Source: Closterium sp. NIES-65
Lineage: Eukaryota; Streptophyta; Zygnematophyceae; Desmidiales; Closteriaceae
Reading direction: 5' to 3'
NCBI GenBank assembly: GCA_948144175.1
Contig: CANXME010000202.1
Coordinates: 769,253 to 833,252, forward strand
DNA length: 64,000 nt
Part shown: in pieces, positions 53,760-62,799 of the stretch
How positions within the stretch are numbered: the first letter of the stretch is position 1
Layout: each line of letters begins with the position of its first letter
Notes under the pieces: generated by a model
What the model saw: only the letters and a program-made list of their open reading frames with translations
Told to the model about the DNA's origin: nothing
Databases searched by the model: none
Translations under genes and position numbers: made by a program

Positions 53760-54560
53760 GCTGGACGTGTGGGGCCCGGCCCCAGTCGGTGGAATAGACC
53801 AGGAGCGCTACTTCCTACTGGTTGTTGACGACTACACGCGCAACACCACCGTCTTCCCCTAGCGTCGCAAGGCGGAGGTCAGTGGTGTTTTTATCCCCTG
53901 GATCTGTGCTACTCATCTCCACCTGCACTAGCGTTTTTAGCAGGACTTCCCAGTCCTGCGTTTGCACTCTGACAGGGGTGGTGAGTTCTCCTCTGGCGTC
54001 CTGGAGACGTTCTGTCAAGACGAGGGCATCGCCCAGTCGTTCACACTTTCGGCCTCTCCGCAGAAAAATGGGATTGCTGAGCGTCGCATTGGCCAGATCA
54101 TGGAGGTTGCTCGTACCTCCATGATCCATGCGGCTGCTCCCCATTTCCTGTGGCCATTTGCGGTCCGATACGCCGCGCATCAGCTCAACCTCTGGCCCTA
54201 TGTCTCTGCTCCAAAGACCTCGCCCACACTCCGTTGGACGGGACAGCCTGGTGATGCGTCGTCGTTTCGGGTCTGGGGCGTGCTCTCCCTTGTTCGCGAT
54301 ACCAAAGCGAGCAAGCTCTCTCCTCGCACTCTCCGCTGTGTCTTCCTGGGCTTCCCCACTAACGCTCCGCCCTGGCAGTTCTACCACCCTGCCTCGCGTC
54401 GTGTTCTGTCCTCTCAGGACGTCACCTACGGCGAGTCGGTCTGTTACTACCGACTACACCCGCACGCGTCCCACCCGGTCCCCCTCACGCCTCTCTTCCT
54501 GGTACCAATCCGCCCCTCGGTCGACCCCCTTCTCCCACAGGGTCCTGCTCCCTCATGTGT
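53760..54560 (+). pseudogene. D2 integrase
   Basis: Recognisable parts are ERYFLLVVDDYTRNTTVF, LHSDRGGEFSSGVLETFCQD, SPQKNGIAERRIGQIMEVAR, HAAAPHFLWPFAVRYAAHQL, VWGVLSLVRDTKASKLSPRT, LRCVFLGFPTNAPPWQFYHP and FGESVCYYRLHPHASH-like sequence. It is closer to D1 than to the C copies (RDTKASKLSPRT is D-specific). Confidence 0.85.
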
Positions 54561-55720
54561 GTCTCAGGTAGACCCACCCCCTTTGGATGAACCAAAGGAG
54601 ATCTCTTCTGACTCCTCTTACCCAGGTGGCGGGGGTGACAACGCTGCCGACGACACGGCGACCACTCGCCGCACTCCTCGCTTGGAGACCCCCCCGGGTT
54701 TCCCGCCTCGGCCGTCTTCGCCACCTCCGCAGCCTGCTGCTGTGGACTCTGGAGCTAAGGCTACTAGAGCTGGGCCTGGGGGTGGTACGTCTGCGGGTGT
54801 CCGCTCTCCTCGTTTGGCTACCCCCCCTCGGTTTCCCGCCTCTGCAGCCTACTGCAATGGACACTAGAGCTGAGACTGAGGGTGCAGGGACTGAGGGTAC
54901 TGAGCTTGCGGGTGCTGGGACTGAGGGTAATGCGCCTGCGGGTGCTGGGACTGAGGGCACTGAGCCTGCAGGTGCTGGAAGTGAGGGTATTGAGCTTGAG
55001 GGTACTGAGCCTCGGGGTACAGAGACATTGGGTGCGTACTCTTGGGGTGCTAAGACTTCAGGTGCTGACTCTGGGGGTGCTGCGAGTCCTTCTGGAGGTC
55101 GTGGGGCTGGAGGTACTGGAGCTACTCGGCCTAGACGTACAAGAGGTAGTACTGGTGTTGGAGGTATAGGAGCTGCTGTTGGTGCTGGAGGTGCTGAAGC
55201 TAGAGGTACTAGAGGTGCTTCTGGTACTAGAGGTGCTCGAGCTACCACTCCTGGAGGTACTGGAGCTTGACAGCCTCCGCAGACTGCTCTACTTGAGACG
55301 CTCTTGCCGCAAGCAATTTCTGCATGGGTCGTTCAGTGAGGCAGTCCTGGTGGTGGAGGGTACGGTCCTGTTGGTGCTGGAGCTACTAGTCTAGGAGGTA
55401 CTAGAGGTACTGCGGTGCTGGAGGAACTGGAGCTGGAGGTACTGGAGCTACTGGTGCTGAAGGTACTACTGTTACTTGAGGTATTGGGGGTACTGGAGCT
55501 GCTGGCACTGGAGGTGCTAGTGCTACTGGTGCTGGAGCTGCGGGAGCTGCTGACCCTGGAGGTGCTCGTGCTACTGATGCTGGAGGCGTTGGAGTAGGTG
55601 GTGCTGCTGGTCCTAGAGGTGCTGGAGGTGCTACTGGTGCTGTTGGCACGGGAGGTACTGGAGGTATTACTGGTGCTGGAGGTGTTGCTGGGGGTACTGG
55701 AGCTGGAGGAGCTGGAGTGC
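54560..55720 (+). pseudogene. D2 linker with long low-complexity part
   Basis: PLDEPKEISSDSSYPGGG and TRRTPRLETPPGFPPRPSSP start the linker, as in D1. From 54860 to 55715 the DNA consists of 9-15 nt words (GGTGCTGGGACTGAGGGTAC and others) coding Gly/Ala/Thr/Glu in one frame and Leu/Val/Glu in another. This is the longest linker of the copies here. Confidence 0.78.
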
Positions 55721-56806
55721 CTTGCGGCCGCTTCACCCCATCACGCAACCATGCTGCTTGCCCCTAAGGGACACCCGGATGCACTTCACATCCCCACCCT
55801 GCGCTCCTACAGGGAGGCGATTTCGGGTGAGTACTCCTCTCAGTGGCAGACAGCAATGGACGCAGAGATGGCTTCCTCGAAATCCACAGGCACCTACGTC
55901 GACGAGGTTCCCCCACCTAGGGGGAAGCGAAGCTATCTTGGCTTGCAGATCACCCGAGGCAGAGCACGGCGCACCATCACCCTCACTCAGTCACACATGG
56001 TGCACCAGGTCTTTCAGCGCTTCCGCTTCACGTACTCCTTGCCACACCCCACTCCTCTGGCTACCGGCCACTCGCTCTCTGCTCCACCTTCGTACGAGTC
56101 CGTAGAGCCGACTGGTCCGTACCCAGAGCTTGTGGGTTGCCTCATGTACCTAATGACATGCACACGACCTGACCTCGCTTACCCTCTCAGCCTCTTGGTT
56201 CGCTACGTGGCACCTGGTCGACACCGAAAGGTGCATTTTGATGCTACGAAGAGGGTACTGCGTTACTTGTGCAGCACATCGGGCATGGGGCTCGTGCTTG
56301 GAGGACGGGGTTCAGTGGTCCTCACAGGACACTCTGACGCTTCTTGGGTCGATGACCAGGCGAGTCGGCGTTCATCACAGGGCTACACCTTCAGTCTTGG
56401 CGCTGGTTCTGTCTCATGGAGGTCCACTCGTTCTTCTTCTATGCTTGGTTCCAGCTGTGAGGCCGAGATCTACGCTGGGGCCATGGCTGCACAGGAGCTC
56501 CGCTGGCTGACCTACCTGCTGACCGACTTGGGGGAGCAACCTCGTTCTCCTCCGATTCTGTACGTCGACAACAAGGCAATGCTTGCCTTGTGTCGCGAGC
56601 AGAGACTGGAGCACCGAACGGAGCACATTGCTCTTCGCTACTTCCTTGCGCGTGAGCTGCAGCAGCGTCGTCAGCTGCGCCTTGCTTTCATGGCCTCTTG
56701 GGCCAACACTACTGATGTCTTCACCAAGGCCCTCGGGGCTGGTGATCATCAGCGTTTCTGCTCTGCTCTTTGGCTTATGCCCACTCTGCCTCACCTGCTG
56801 ATTGCT
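55720..56806 (+). pseudogene. D2 RT and RNase H
   Basis: RT-type sequence (YREAISGEYSSQWQTAMDAE, RSYLGLQITRGRARRTITLT, VFQRFRFTY) leads into RNase H: YPELVGCLMYLMTCTRPDLA, HRKVHFDATKRVLRYLCSTS, GMGLVLGGRGSVVLTGHSDA, SSQGYTFSLGAGSVSWRSTR, ILYVDNKAMLALCREQRLEH, GAGDHQRFCSALWLMPTLPH. The RT is not complete. Confidence 0.83.
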
Positions 56807-57059
56807 TGACTTGCTCTTGTTGTACAGTGATATATATCTTTATGCATGCTTGTTTACTCTTGCTAGGTTGTGATCAGTGTACTGGCTTACTATTATAAAT
56901 CTGCATGTGAACTGACCTTGTGGCCGCTTGCTTGTGCTCAGATTGTGTGGTGTCCTTAAGATCCACCCTGAGCTTTGTTTTGCTTTGCTTGTTCTCTTTC
57001 TTGACTGGTCTTGTGACCGTCTGTTGTGTTTGCTATCTCCCACTTAGCCTATGGGGGTT

Positions 57060-57190
57060 TGTCAAACAGTATGTTTATCTTATCTTTAGGCTATAGTGGG
57101 TTAGGCTACAAGGGGTACAACACTTTAGGGTTAGGTACTTGTACTCATGCATGCTACCTATTCCACCATTCGTGCCTGCTTATTCTAACA
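57060..57190 (+). repeat. D2 3' LTR (131 bp)
   Basis: It starts TGTCAAACAGTATGTTTATC and ends GCTTATTCTAACA. The purine run CTATGGGGGT precedes it. It is closer to the D1 3' LTR than to its own 5' LTR, which may reflect recombination. Confidence 0.92.
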
Positions 57191-57358
57191 TTTCCAACCT
57201 GCTCCCGCCTAAATTCTCCGTGCTGCAACTGCCCGACCGATGCTTGTGCTCCGACGGTCGAGATGTTGCCAACCGTATGCGACTCTTCGCGTCATTCTGA
57301 CCTTTCGCCTTTGTACCGTCTATTCCCTTCGGATTAGATATCTCATGGGACCTATATG

Positions 57359-57393
<35 letters not shown>

Positions 57394-57732
57394 GTACGCT
57401 TAATATGGTATAATCTATGAGGACCCCCCTTTTGCTATTAGTCATTTTGAGACCCCCACGTTAATGTACACTGCGGTTTCCAGTGCTTATCAACATTCGC
57501 GAATCCGTTTTTAGCTGGATAAGGGGAAATTCTGACGCGGTGAATGCGTCAGACTCGAAATGACGCATTGACTATGTGAGACCGAAGGTTTGACTGGGTA
57601 CTTTCGCGATTGCTTACTAGTTAGGCTCGATTTAGGTAGAACAAACCAGATGTATAGAGAAAAACAATCTCTTATGAGTAAAATATGTGCATGGGGGATC
57701 TTATCATTTTCTGGCCTCCATGATGTTCACCC
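57191..57732. other. Spacer with a 33-G run
   Basis: No gene was found. A run of 33 G lies at 57360-57392, followed by TGTACGCTTAATATGG and ordinary mixed-composition DNA up to the E LTR. Confidence 0.7.
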
Positions 57733-58170
57733 TGTTGGGAACAAATAGCCTTAAGCGCCTCTGTCGTGTCGAAACTTCAAGACACAAGCGAAGCAGCGCA
57801 AATCGAAGCACCAGCGAATCAACCCTCGGAGGTTGATGTAACCGCTGGAGGTTACGCGAAAGTCAAAGGTCAGCGACCTTTGACCTGACAAATGCAGCGC
57901 GACAGCAAGGACACACAACTGACTCGACATTGAGCAGTTGCCCGAGTCGCACTATATCGAACCGCAACAGTAGAGTAGTTATAATTATGTCTTTTCATAT
58001 TCTCTGTACTCATATATATATATTCTTGTATCTCTTTGCTTTAATTAACTTACTTTGCCCTCACATACTAGCGCAAGGTGGTTCAAGGACTTTATTCAAA
58101 ACGCTTCCGCTACTACATCGTTTACTCAGACTTTAACTCTACCAAAGATCCTATGGCGTTCAGCCCAACA
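57733..58170 (+). repeat. E 5' LTR (438 bp)
   Basis: It starts TGTTGGGAACAAATAGCC and ends GGCGTTCAGCCCAACA. It shows no similarity to the C, D or X LTRs apart from the general TG...CA form. It contains two short inverted words (GGAGGTTGATGTAACCGC, CTGGAGGTTACGCG). Confidence 0.87.
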
Positions 58171-58230
58171 TGGTATGAGAGCAGGTTAGAGTTAAAATAA
58201 ATTCTTCAATACTTATTACACCAAGAAGAC

Positions 58231-58731
58231 ATGTCTACTAGAAAGGAGATGAGCTCCTCCAACGGCTCTCCCGCTACTACCCCTACTCCACCTCCTGCCT
58301 CTGGCCTACAGACAGAGGAAGGGACAACAACGAGACCAGCAGCTGGGTCTACTGAAACACCCACAAACCAAGGCGCGGGCTTCGATCCAAGCATGATGGA
58401 GAAATTCTTCTCCTTCATGTCCTTCTACGAGCAGCATCAGCAAGGAGTACCTGCGCAATCAAACAACACCAACAACAACAACAACAACAACAACGTGACG
58501 CCCATGAGCCTCGATGGCTCATCCTACGCACGCGGGAATCAACAACAACAACCTACCTTCGCTCCGTACGAGCCCCAGCACGGCTCCGTCAGCTTCATGC
58601 CACAACCACAACCTGCACCGAGACAAGAAAGAGCGCTGGACGCACTACAAGTTCAGTCGCAGTTCGCGCATGTTCTAAAACTAAAAACGACAAAACCCTT
58701 CGACGGGAAGGACTTCTTTACCTGGTCGTTC
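58231..58731 (+). pseudogene. E Gag N-terminal part
   Basis: The frame opens MSTRKEMSSSNGSPATTPTP, then has a Thr/Pro-rich part, FDPSMMEKFFSFMSFYEQHQ, an Asn repeat (NNTNNNNNNNNV) and Gln/Pro-rich sequence. LKLKTTKPFDGKDFFTWSF at the end is the first conserved block of copia UBN2-type Gag. About 166 residues remain before the C7 LTR. Confidence 0.8.
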
Positions 58732-58863
58732 TGTCAAAACATTATAGCTTACTTATTTGTGTAGGCTATAGTGGGGTATCCCATAGGGGGTACAACCCAA
58801 TTAGGGTTTCATATTTGTACTCACTTCATTCATAGTTCATTCATTCTCGTTTACTTCTTCTCA
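58732..58863 (+). repeat. C7 5' LTR (132 bp)
   Basis: It starts TGTCAAAACATTATAGC and ends TTTACTTCTTCTCA. It is about 94% like the C6 LTR by eye. TGGTATCGAGCA (58864-58875) follows as a slightly altered initiator-Met PBS. Confidence 0.94.
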
Positions 58864-58979
58864 TGGTATCGAGCAGGTTCCCCTGTGGGAACTGTTCTTA
58901 GGGCCCACCACCGCTACCTCGTAACTTTTTTTTCTGCCCGGAGCGGGCTCCGCGCCCTCTTACTTCCTTTTTTTTTCGA

Positions 58980-59800
58980 TCTGCCCTAACGGCCCCTAGA
59001 CGCCCGCGCGCCGCCCGCCCTAACGCCCGCGCGCTGCCCGCCCTAGAGCCTGGGCGCGGCCCACCCTAGAGCCTGACGGCCGCCCGCCCTAGAGCCTGAG
59101 CGCCGCCCGCTTTAGCGCCCGCGCGCTGCCCGCCCTAGAGCTCGAGCGCGGCCCGCCCTAGAGCCTGACGGCCGCCCGCCCTAGGGCCTGAGCGCCGCCC
59201 GTCGTCGCCCTAGCGCCCTAGCGCCCGGCGCCAGCGAGCAGCCCGTCGCACCGCCCGTGCGCCGCCCGTGCGTCGCCCTCCAGCTCAACGCGCCACCCGT
59301 ACAGCCGCCCGTGAGCTGCCTGTGCGCCGCCCGACGAACCGCCCGTGCAGCCGCCCGTGCAGCCGCCCGTGCAGCCGCCCGTGCAGCCGCCCAGCATGAG
59401 CCGCCCGCGACCGCCCAGGCCGCCGTCCGTGAGCCGCCCGTGCAGCCGCCCTCAGCCGCCCGTGAGCCGCCCGTGCAGCCGCCCGCAGCCGCCCGTGAGC
59501 CGCCTGTGCAGCCGCCCGCGAGCCGCCAGCGAGCCGCCCGTCGCGACGCCCGCGCCACCCGTGCCACCCGCGTCACCCGAGCCGCACGAGCCGCCCGTGC
59601 AGCAGAGCCGCCCGAGCCGCCTGTGCCGCCCGAGCCGCCCGAGCCTCCCGAGCCGCCCGAGCCGCCCGAGCCGCCCGCGCCGCCCCAGCCGCTCAAGCCG
59701 CCTGAGCCGCCCGAGCAACCTGAGGTGCCGAGCTCCTGTGGGGCTGCTGCTGCTCCTGGGCCGACGCAGGTGCTGTGCTCCCGTGTTGCTGTGCCGCTGT
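58980..59800 (+). repeat. C7 leader: GCCGCCCG arrays
   Basis: The leader begins with CGCCCGCCCTAGAGCCTG-type units of about 30 nt (58990-59200). It then has CGTGCAGCCGCC repeats (59330-59520) and GAGCCGCCCGAGC repeats (59580-59720). Open frames on both strands are not genes. Confidence 0.85.
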
Positions 59801-59843
59801 GCTACCCGACTCTTCCTGCCCGGTGAGACTGTCAGCTGCTACA

Positions 59844-60901
59844 ATGCCTACCCCCAGTGTCCTGGCTTTTGACGCTGAGGGTCGCGCCATTGACTTTGCA
59901 GTCTGGATTGAGGACCTGCAGCTGTACTTACTGTGCGATGCGATCGATGAGGTTTCTCTCTTTGACTTTGTCTCTGGCGCTATCCCTGCCCCTCCTGCTG
60001 ATGCTGACCCCACTGTTCGCTCCAAGTGGGCCACACGCGATGCTGCTGCACGTCTTGCTGTGCGTCGCCACCTCCCTCCGAGCGTGCACACTTTCGTCAG
60101 TGCAAGACCGCTCAGGCCTTGTACGACGCTGTAGTTGCGCGCTACTCCTCCCCTTCCACCGCTACACTAAGCCGCCTCATGCTACCGTACCTCTTCCCTG
60201 ACCTTGCTGCCTTTCCCACAATCACTGACCTCTTTACCCACCTTCGCGCGAGTGACACTCGCTACCGAGCTGCGCTTCCTGCTGCCTTTCTCGCCGAAAA
60301 CCCCCCTCCCATGTACATCACCCTCTACTTTCTAGTCACCCGTCTCCCTGAGTCCCTTCGTGCTGTTAGGGACCAGTTTCTCTCTGTCTGTCCCACCACC
60401 CTCACTGTCGACCTCCTCGAGAAGTCCCTGCTAGCGGCCGAGAAGAACATAGTCGCTGTAGGGGCCTCTCGTGGTGACCCGCGCACCCCCATCTTTGAGG
60501 GGTGTTCTCCTTCCCCCCTGCTACCCTCTGTCGCCTCTGCTGCTGCGGCCGACCTCGTTGGTTTAGAGTCGGTCGGTGCGGCGTCTGCCCCCAGCGGTAG
60601 GCGCCGCTCTGGCAGGAGCAAGGGGGGCAAGGGAGCGGGTGGAGCTAGCGGGGGCGGTGGCGGAGGAGGTGGGGGCGGCGGGGGGAGTGGGGGTGGAGGT
60701 GGGGGTGGAGGTGGGAGTGGAGGTACTGGTGGCGGCGGTGGAGGCGGAGGTGGCGGCGAAGGTGGTGGCGGAGGAGGCAGTGGGAGCGGCGGGGGCGAGG
60801 GTGGCGGTGGCGGCGGTGGCGGCGGAGGCGTGGGTGGCGGTGGTGGAGGTGGTCGGAGTGGCTCGTCCCAGAGGAGCAGCACTGGGGGTGGTCAGCGCCA
60901 G

Positions 60902-60948
<47 letters not shown>

Positions 60949-61130
60949 CTCTCGCGACGTCCCCGCCCCTCAGCAGCTCCGTGAGTGGTACTCGCAGCGT
61001 CAGCGTGGTGGGGCGTTCGGTCCCTGCACCTACGTCCTTCTCACCGGCGACCGCGCGGGTGACCAGTGTGGGGGCACCCACACCGCTCGCCGCTACTTTG
61101 CCTGCTTGACTGACGCTTGGCGCCAGCAGT
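59844..61130 (+). pseudogene. C7 Gag with polyglycine and polyglutamine tracts
   Basis: The start is MPTPSVLAFDAEGRAIDFAV at 59844. Capsid-type sequence follows (YSSPSTATLSRLMLPYLFPD, RASDTRYRAALPAAFLAENP, DLLEKSLLAAEKNIVAVGAS). A glycine tract spans about 60630-60870 and a glutamine tract 60895-60946. The segment FGPCTYVLLTGDRAGDQCGG with TDAWRQQF after it corresponds to the widely spaced Cys/His motif of C4 and C3. Confidence 0.88.
60908..60946 (+). repeat. (CAG)13 microsatellite in C7 Gag
   Basis: Thirteen CAG triplets lie at the end of the polyglycine segment and code for glutamine. C4 has QRQQEQRS here instead, so the run expanded in this copy or in its recent ancestors. Confidence 0.95.
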
Positions 61131-62790
61131 TTCCGGAGGCCTCTGAGATCCCCCGCTGGGGAGAGTTGTCTAGGGCTGGTGTAGCTGTGTTTGATCTTGA
61201 CTTTGATGCTATCCTTGCTGCCATGTCTGCTGTGACTGTTAGTGATGATGGTGACTGTTACCGGTGTTTCCCGCCCGACCCGGGCATTGGTACTGCAGTG
61301 TCTGGTGCCAGTGAGGCTGCTGCTCTAGGTGCCAGTACGTCTGTGCTCTCAGGTGCTAGTGAGTCTGCCCTCTCAGGTACTGTGTCGGCTTCTGCCTCTC
61401 ACACATTCACCCTTGACTCTGGGGCGTCTCGCTCCTTCTTTCGGGACCGCACCACTCTCACGCCGCTTAGTCGGCCTGTTGCGGTGTCCCTGGCTGACCC
61501 CTCTGGGGGTCCTGTCCTGTCTCGTTTCTCCACAGTCCTCCCATGTCCGGCGGCTCCCTCTGGCACCCTGACTGGTCTTTACCTCCCCTCGTTCTCTACG
61601 AACCTGGTGAGTGGTGCTGACCTACAGGATATGGGTGTCCACCAGTTCACTCCTGCTCGTCAGCAGGTGACACACTGCTTAGAGGCTAGCACAGGTCGCC
61701 ACCTGGCTACGTTTACACGTCAGCCAGGGTCGAGCCTGTACACACTGACCACTGCTTCTCCTCCCGGTGCTGAGTCTGGTAGAGTCCCTTCGTCTGGTCA
61801 GGTGTTTGCTGCAGTGTCCAGGTCTGGTCCTGAGTCTGCCCCCTGTTCGTGTCGCCGTCTGTCTCACGAGACTCTCCTCTGGCACCACCGCCTTGGCCAC
61901 CCCTCTCTGCTTCGGCTCAGAGGCATGGCCTCCGGTCTTCTTGTGTCTGGTCTCCCCCGGTCCCTCCCTCCCCTTCCTCAGGGCCCTGGCCCTCCCTGTG
62001 TCCCCTGTGTCGAGGGGCGCCTGCGTGCTGCCCCTCACTCCTCCCTGTTTCCTCCGACAGAGGCTCTGTTGCAGACACTTCACATGGACGTGTGGGGCCC
62101 TGCCCGCGTCCGTGGACTCGGTCACGAGCGCTACTTTCTGTTGGTGGTTGACGACTACTCGCGTTACACCACAGTCTTCCCCTTGCGTAGCAAGGGTGAT
62201 GTCACTGAGGTGCTGATCGACTGGATCCGCGCAGCTCGTCTCCAGCTCAGGCAGAGCTTTGGCTCGGACTTTCCTGTGTTGCGTCTGCACTCGGACAGAG
62301 GCGGAGAGTTCTCCTCTGGCCTTCTGCGTGCCTTCTGTCGTGCGCGAGGCATCCGCCAGACCTTCACGCTTCCGGACTCACCGCAGCAAAATGGGATTGC
62401 AGAGCGCCGCATTGGCATGGTCATGGACGTCGCTCGTACGTCTATGATGCATGCGGCTGCCCCCCATTTTCTGTGGCCGTTTGCGGTCAGGTACGCGGCG
62501 CATCAGATCAACCTCCACCCCAGGGTCTCCAGGCCGGAGACCTCCCCAGCCCTGCTGTGGACGGGGAAGGTTGGCGATGCGTCGGCGTTCCGGGTCTGGG
62601 GATCTCGGGCGTTTGTCCGTGACTTAACTGCGGACAAGCTGTCCCCTCGCGCTGCTCCCTGCGTCTTCCTGGGGTTCCCCCCCGACGCCCCTGGGTGGCA
62701 GTTCTACCACCCCACCTCTCGACGTGTTCTGTCTTCCTAGGACGTCACGTTCGACGAGTCGGTACCCTACTACCGACTCTTCCCCTACTG
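61130..62790 (+). pseudogene. C7 protease, pre-integrase and integrase
   Basis: FDLDFDAILAAMSAVTVSDD and CYRCFPPDPGI are followed by protease (SHTFTLDSGASRSFFRDRTT, about 61400-61450), PSFSTNLVSGADLQDMGVHQ and pre-integrase (CSCRRLSHETLLWHHRLGHP, about 61845-61910). Integrase runs about 62080-62780 with VVDDYSRYTTVFPLRSKGD, LHSDRGGEFSSGLLRAFCRA, SPQQNGIAERRIGMVMDVAR, GKVGDASAFRVWGSRAFV and VFLGFPPDAPGWQFYHPTSR. Confidence 0.9.
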
Positions 62791-62799
62791 CACTCCGTC

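Larger units (their letters stand above)
51678..57190 (+). mobile_element. Copia D2, both LTRs present
   Basis: LTRs lie at 51678-51808 and 57060-57190. The flanks TTACC (51673-51677) and TTTCC (57191-57195) form a 5-bp duplication with one mismatch. The order is LTR, PBS (TGGTATGAGAGC), leader, short Gag C-terminal part, protease, integrase, linker, RT/RNase H. The LTRs differ at about 12 of 131 positions (9%), so the insertion is older than C6 and X. It is broken in about half a dozen places. As in D1, no Gag capsid region was found. Confidence 0.9.
57733..58731 (+). mobile_element. Copia element E, 5' part (LTR, PBS, Gag start), cut by C7
   Basis: The 438-bp LTR (57733-58170) has 7-bp inverted ends, TGTTGGG and CCCAACA. 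It is followed without a gap by TGGTATGAGAGC (58171-58182) and, at 58231, a Gag reading frame. C7 inserted at 58732, so the rest of E would lie beyond the window. The LTR carries a CATATATATATATT stretch near 58010 that could serve as a TATA box. Confidence 0.87.

Noticed and set aside
60325-60882. Polyproline minus-strand frame
   Set aside because: It is the antisense of the polyglycine tract of C7 Gag.
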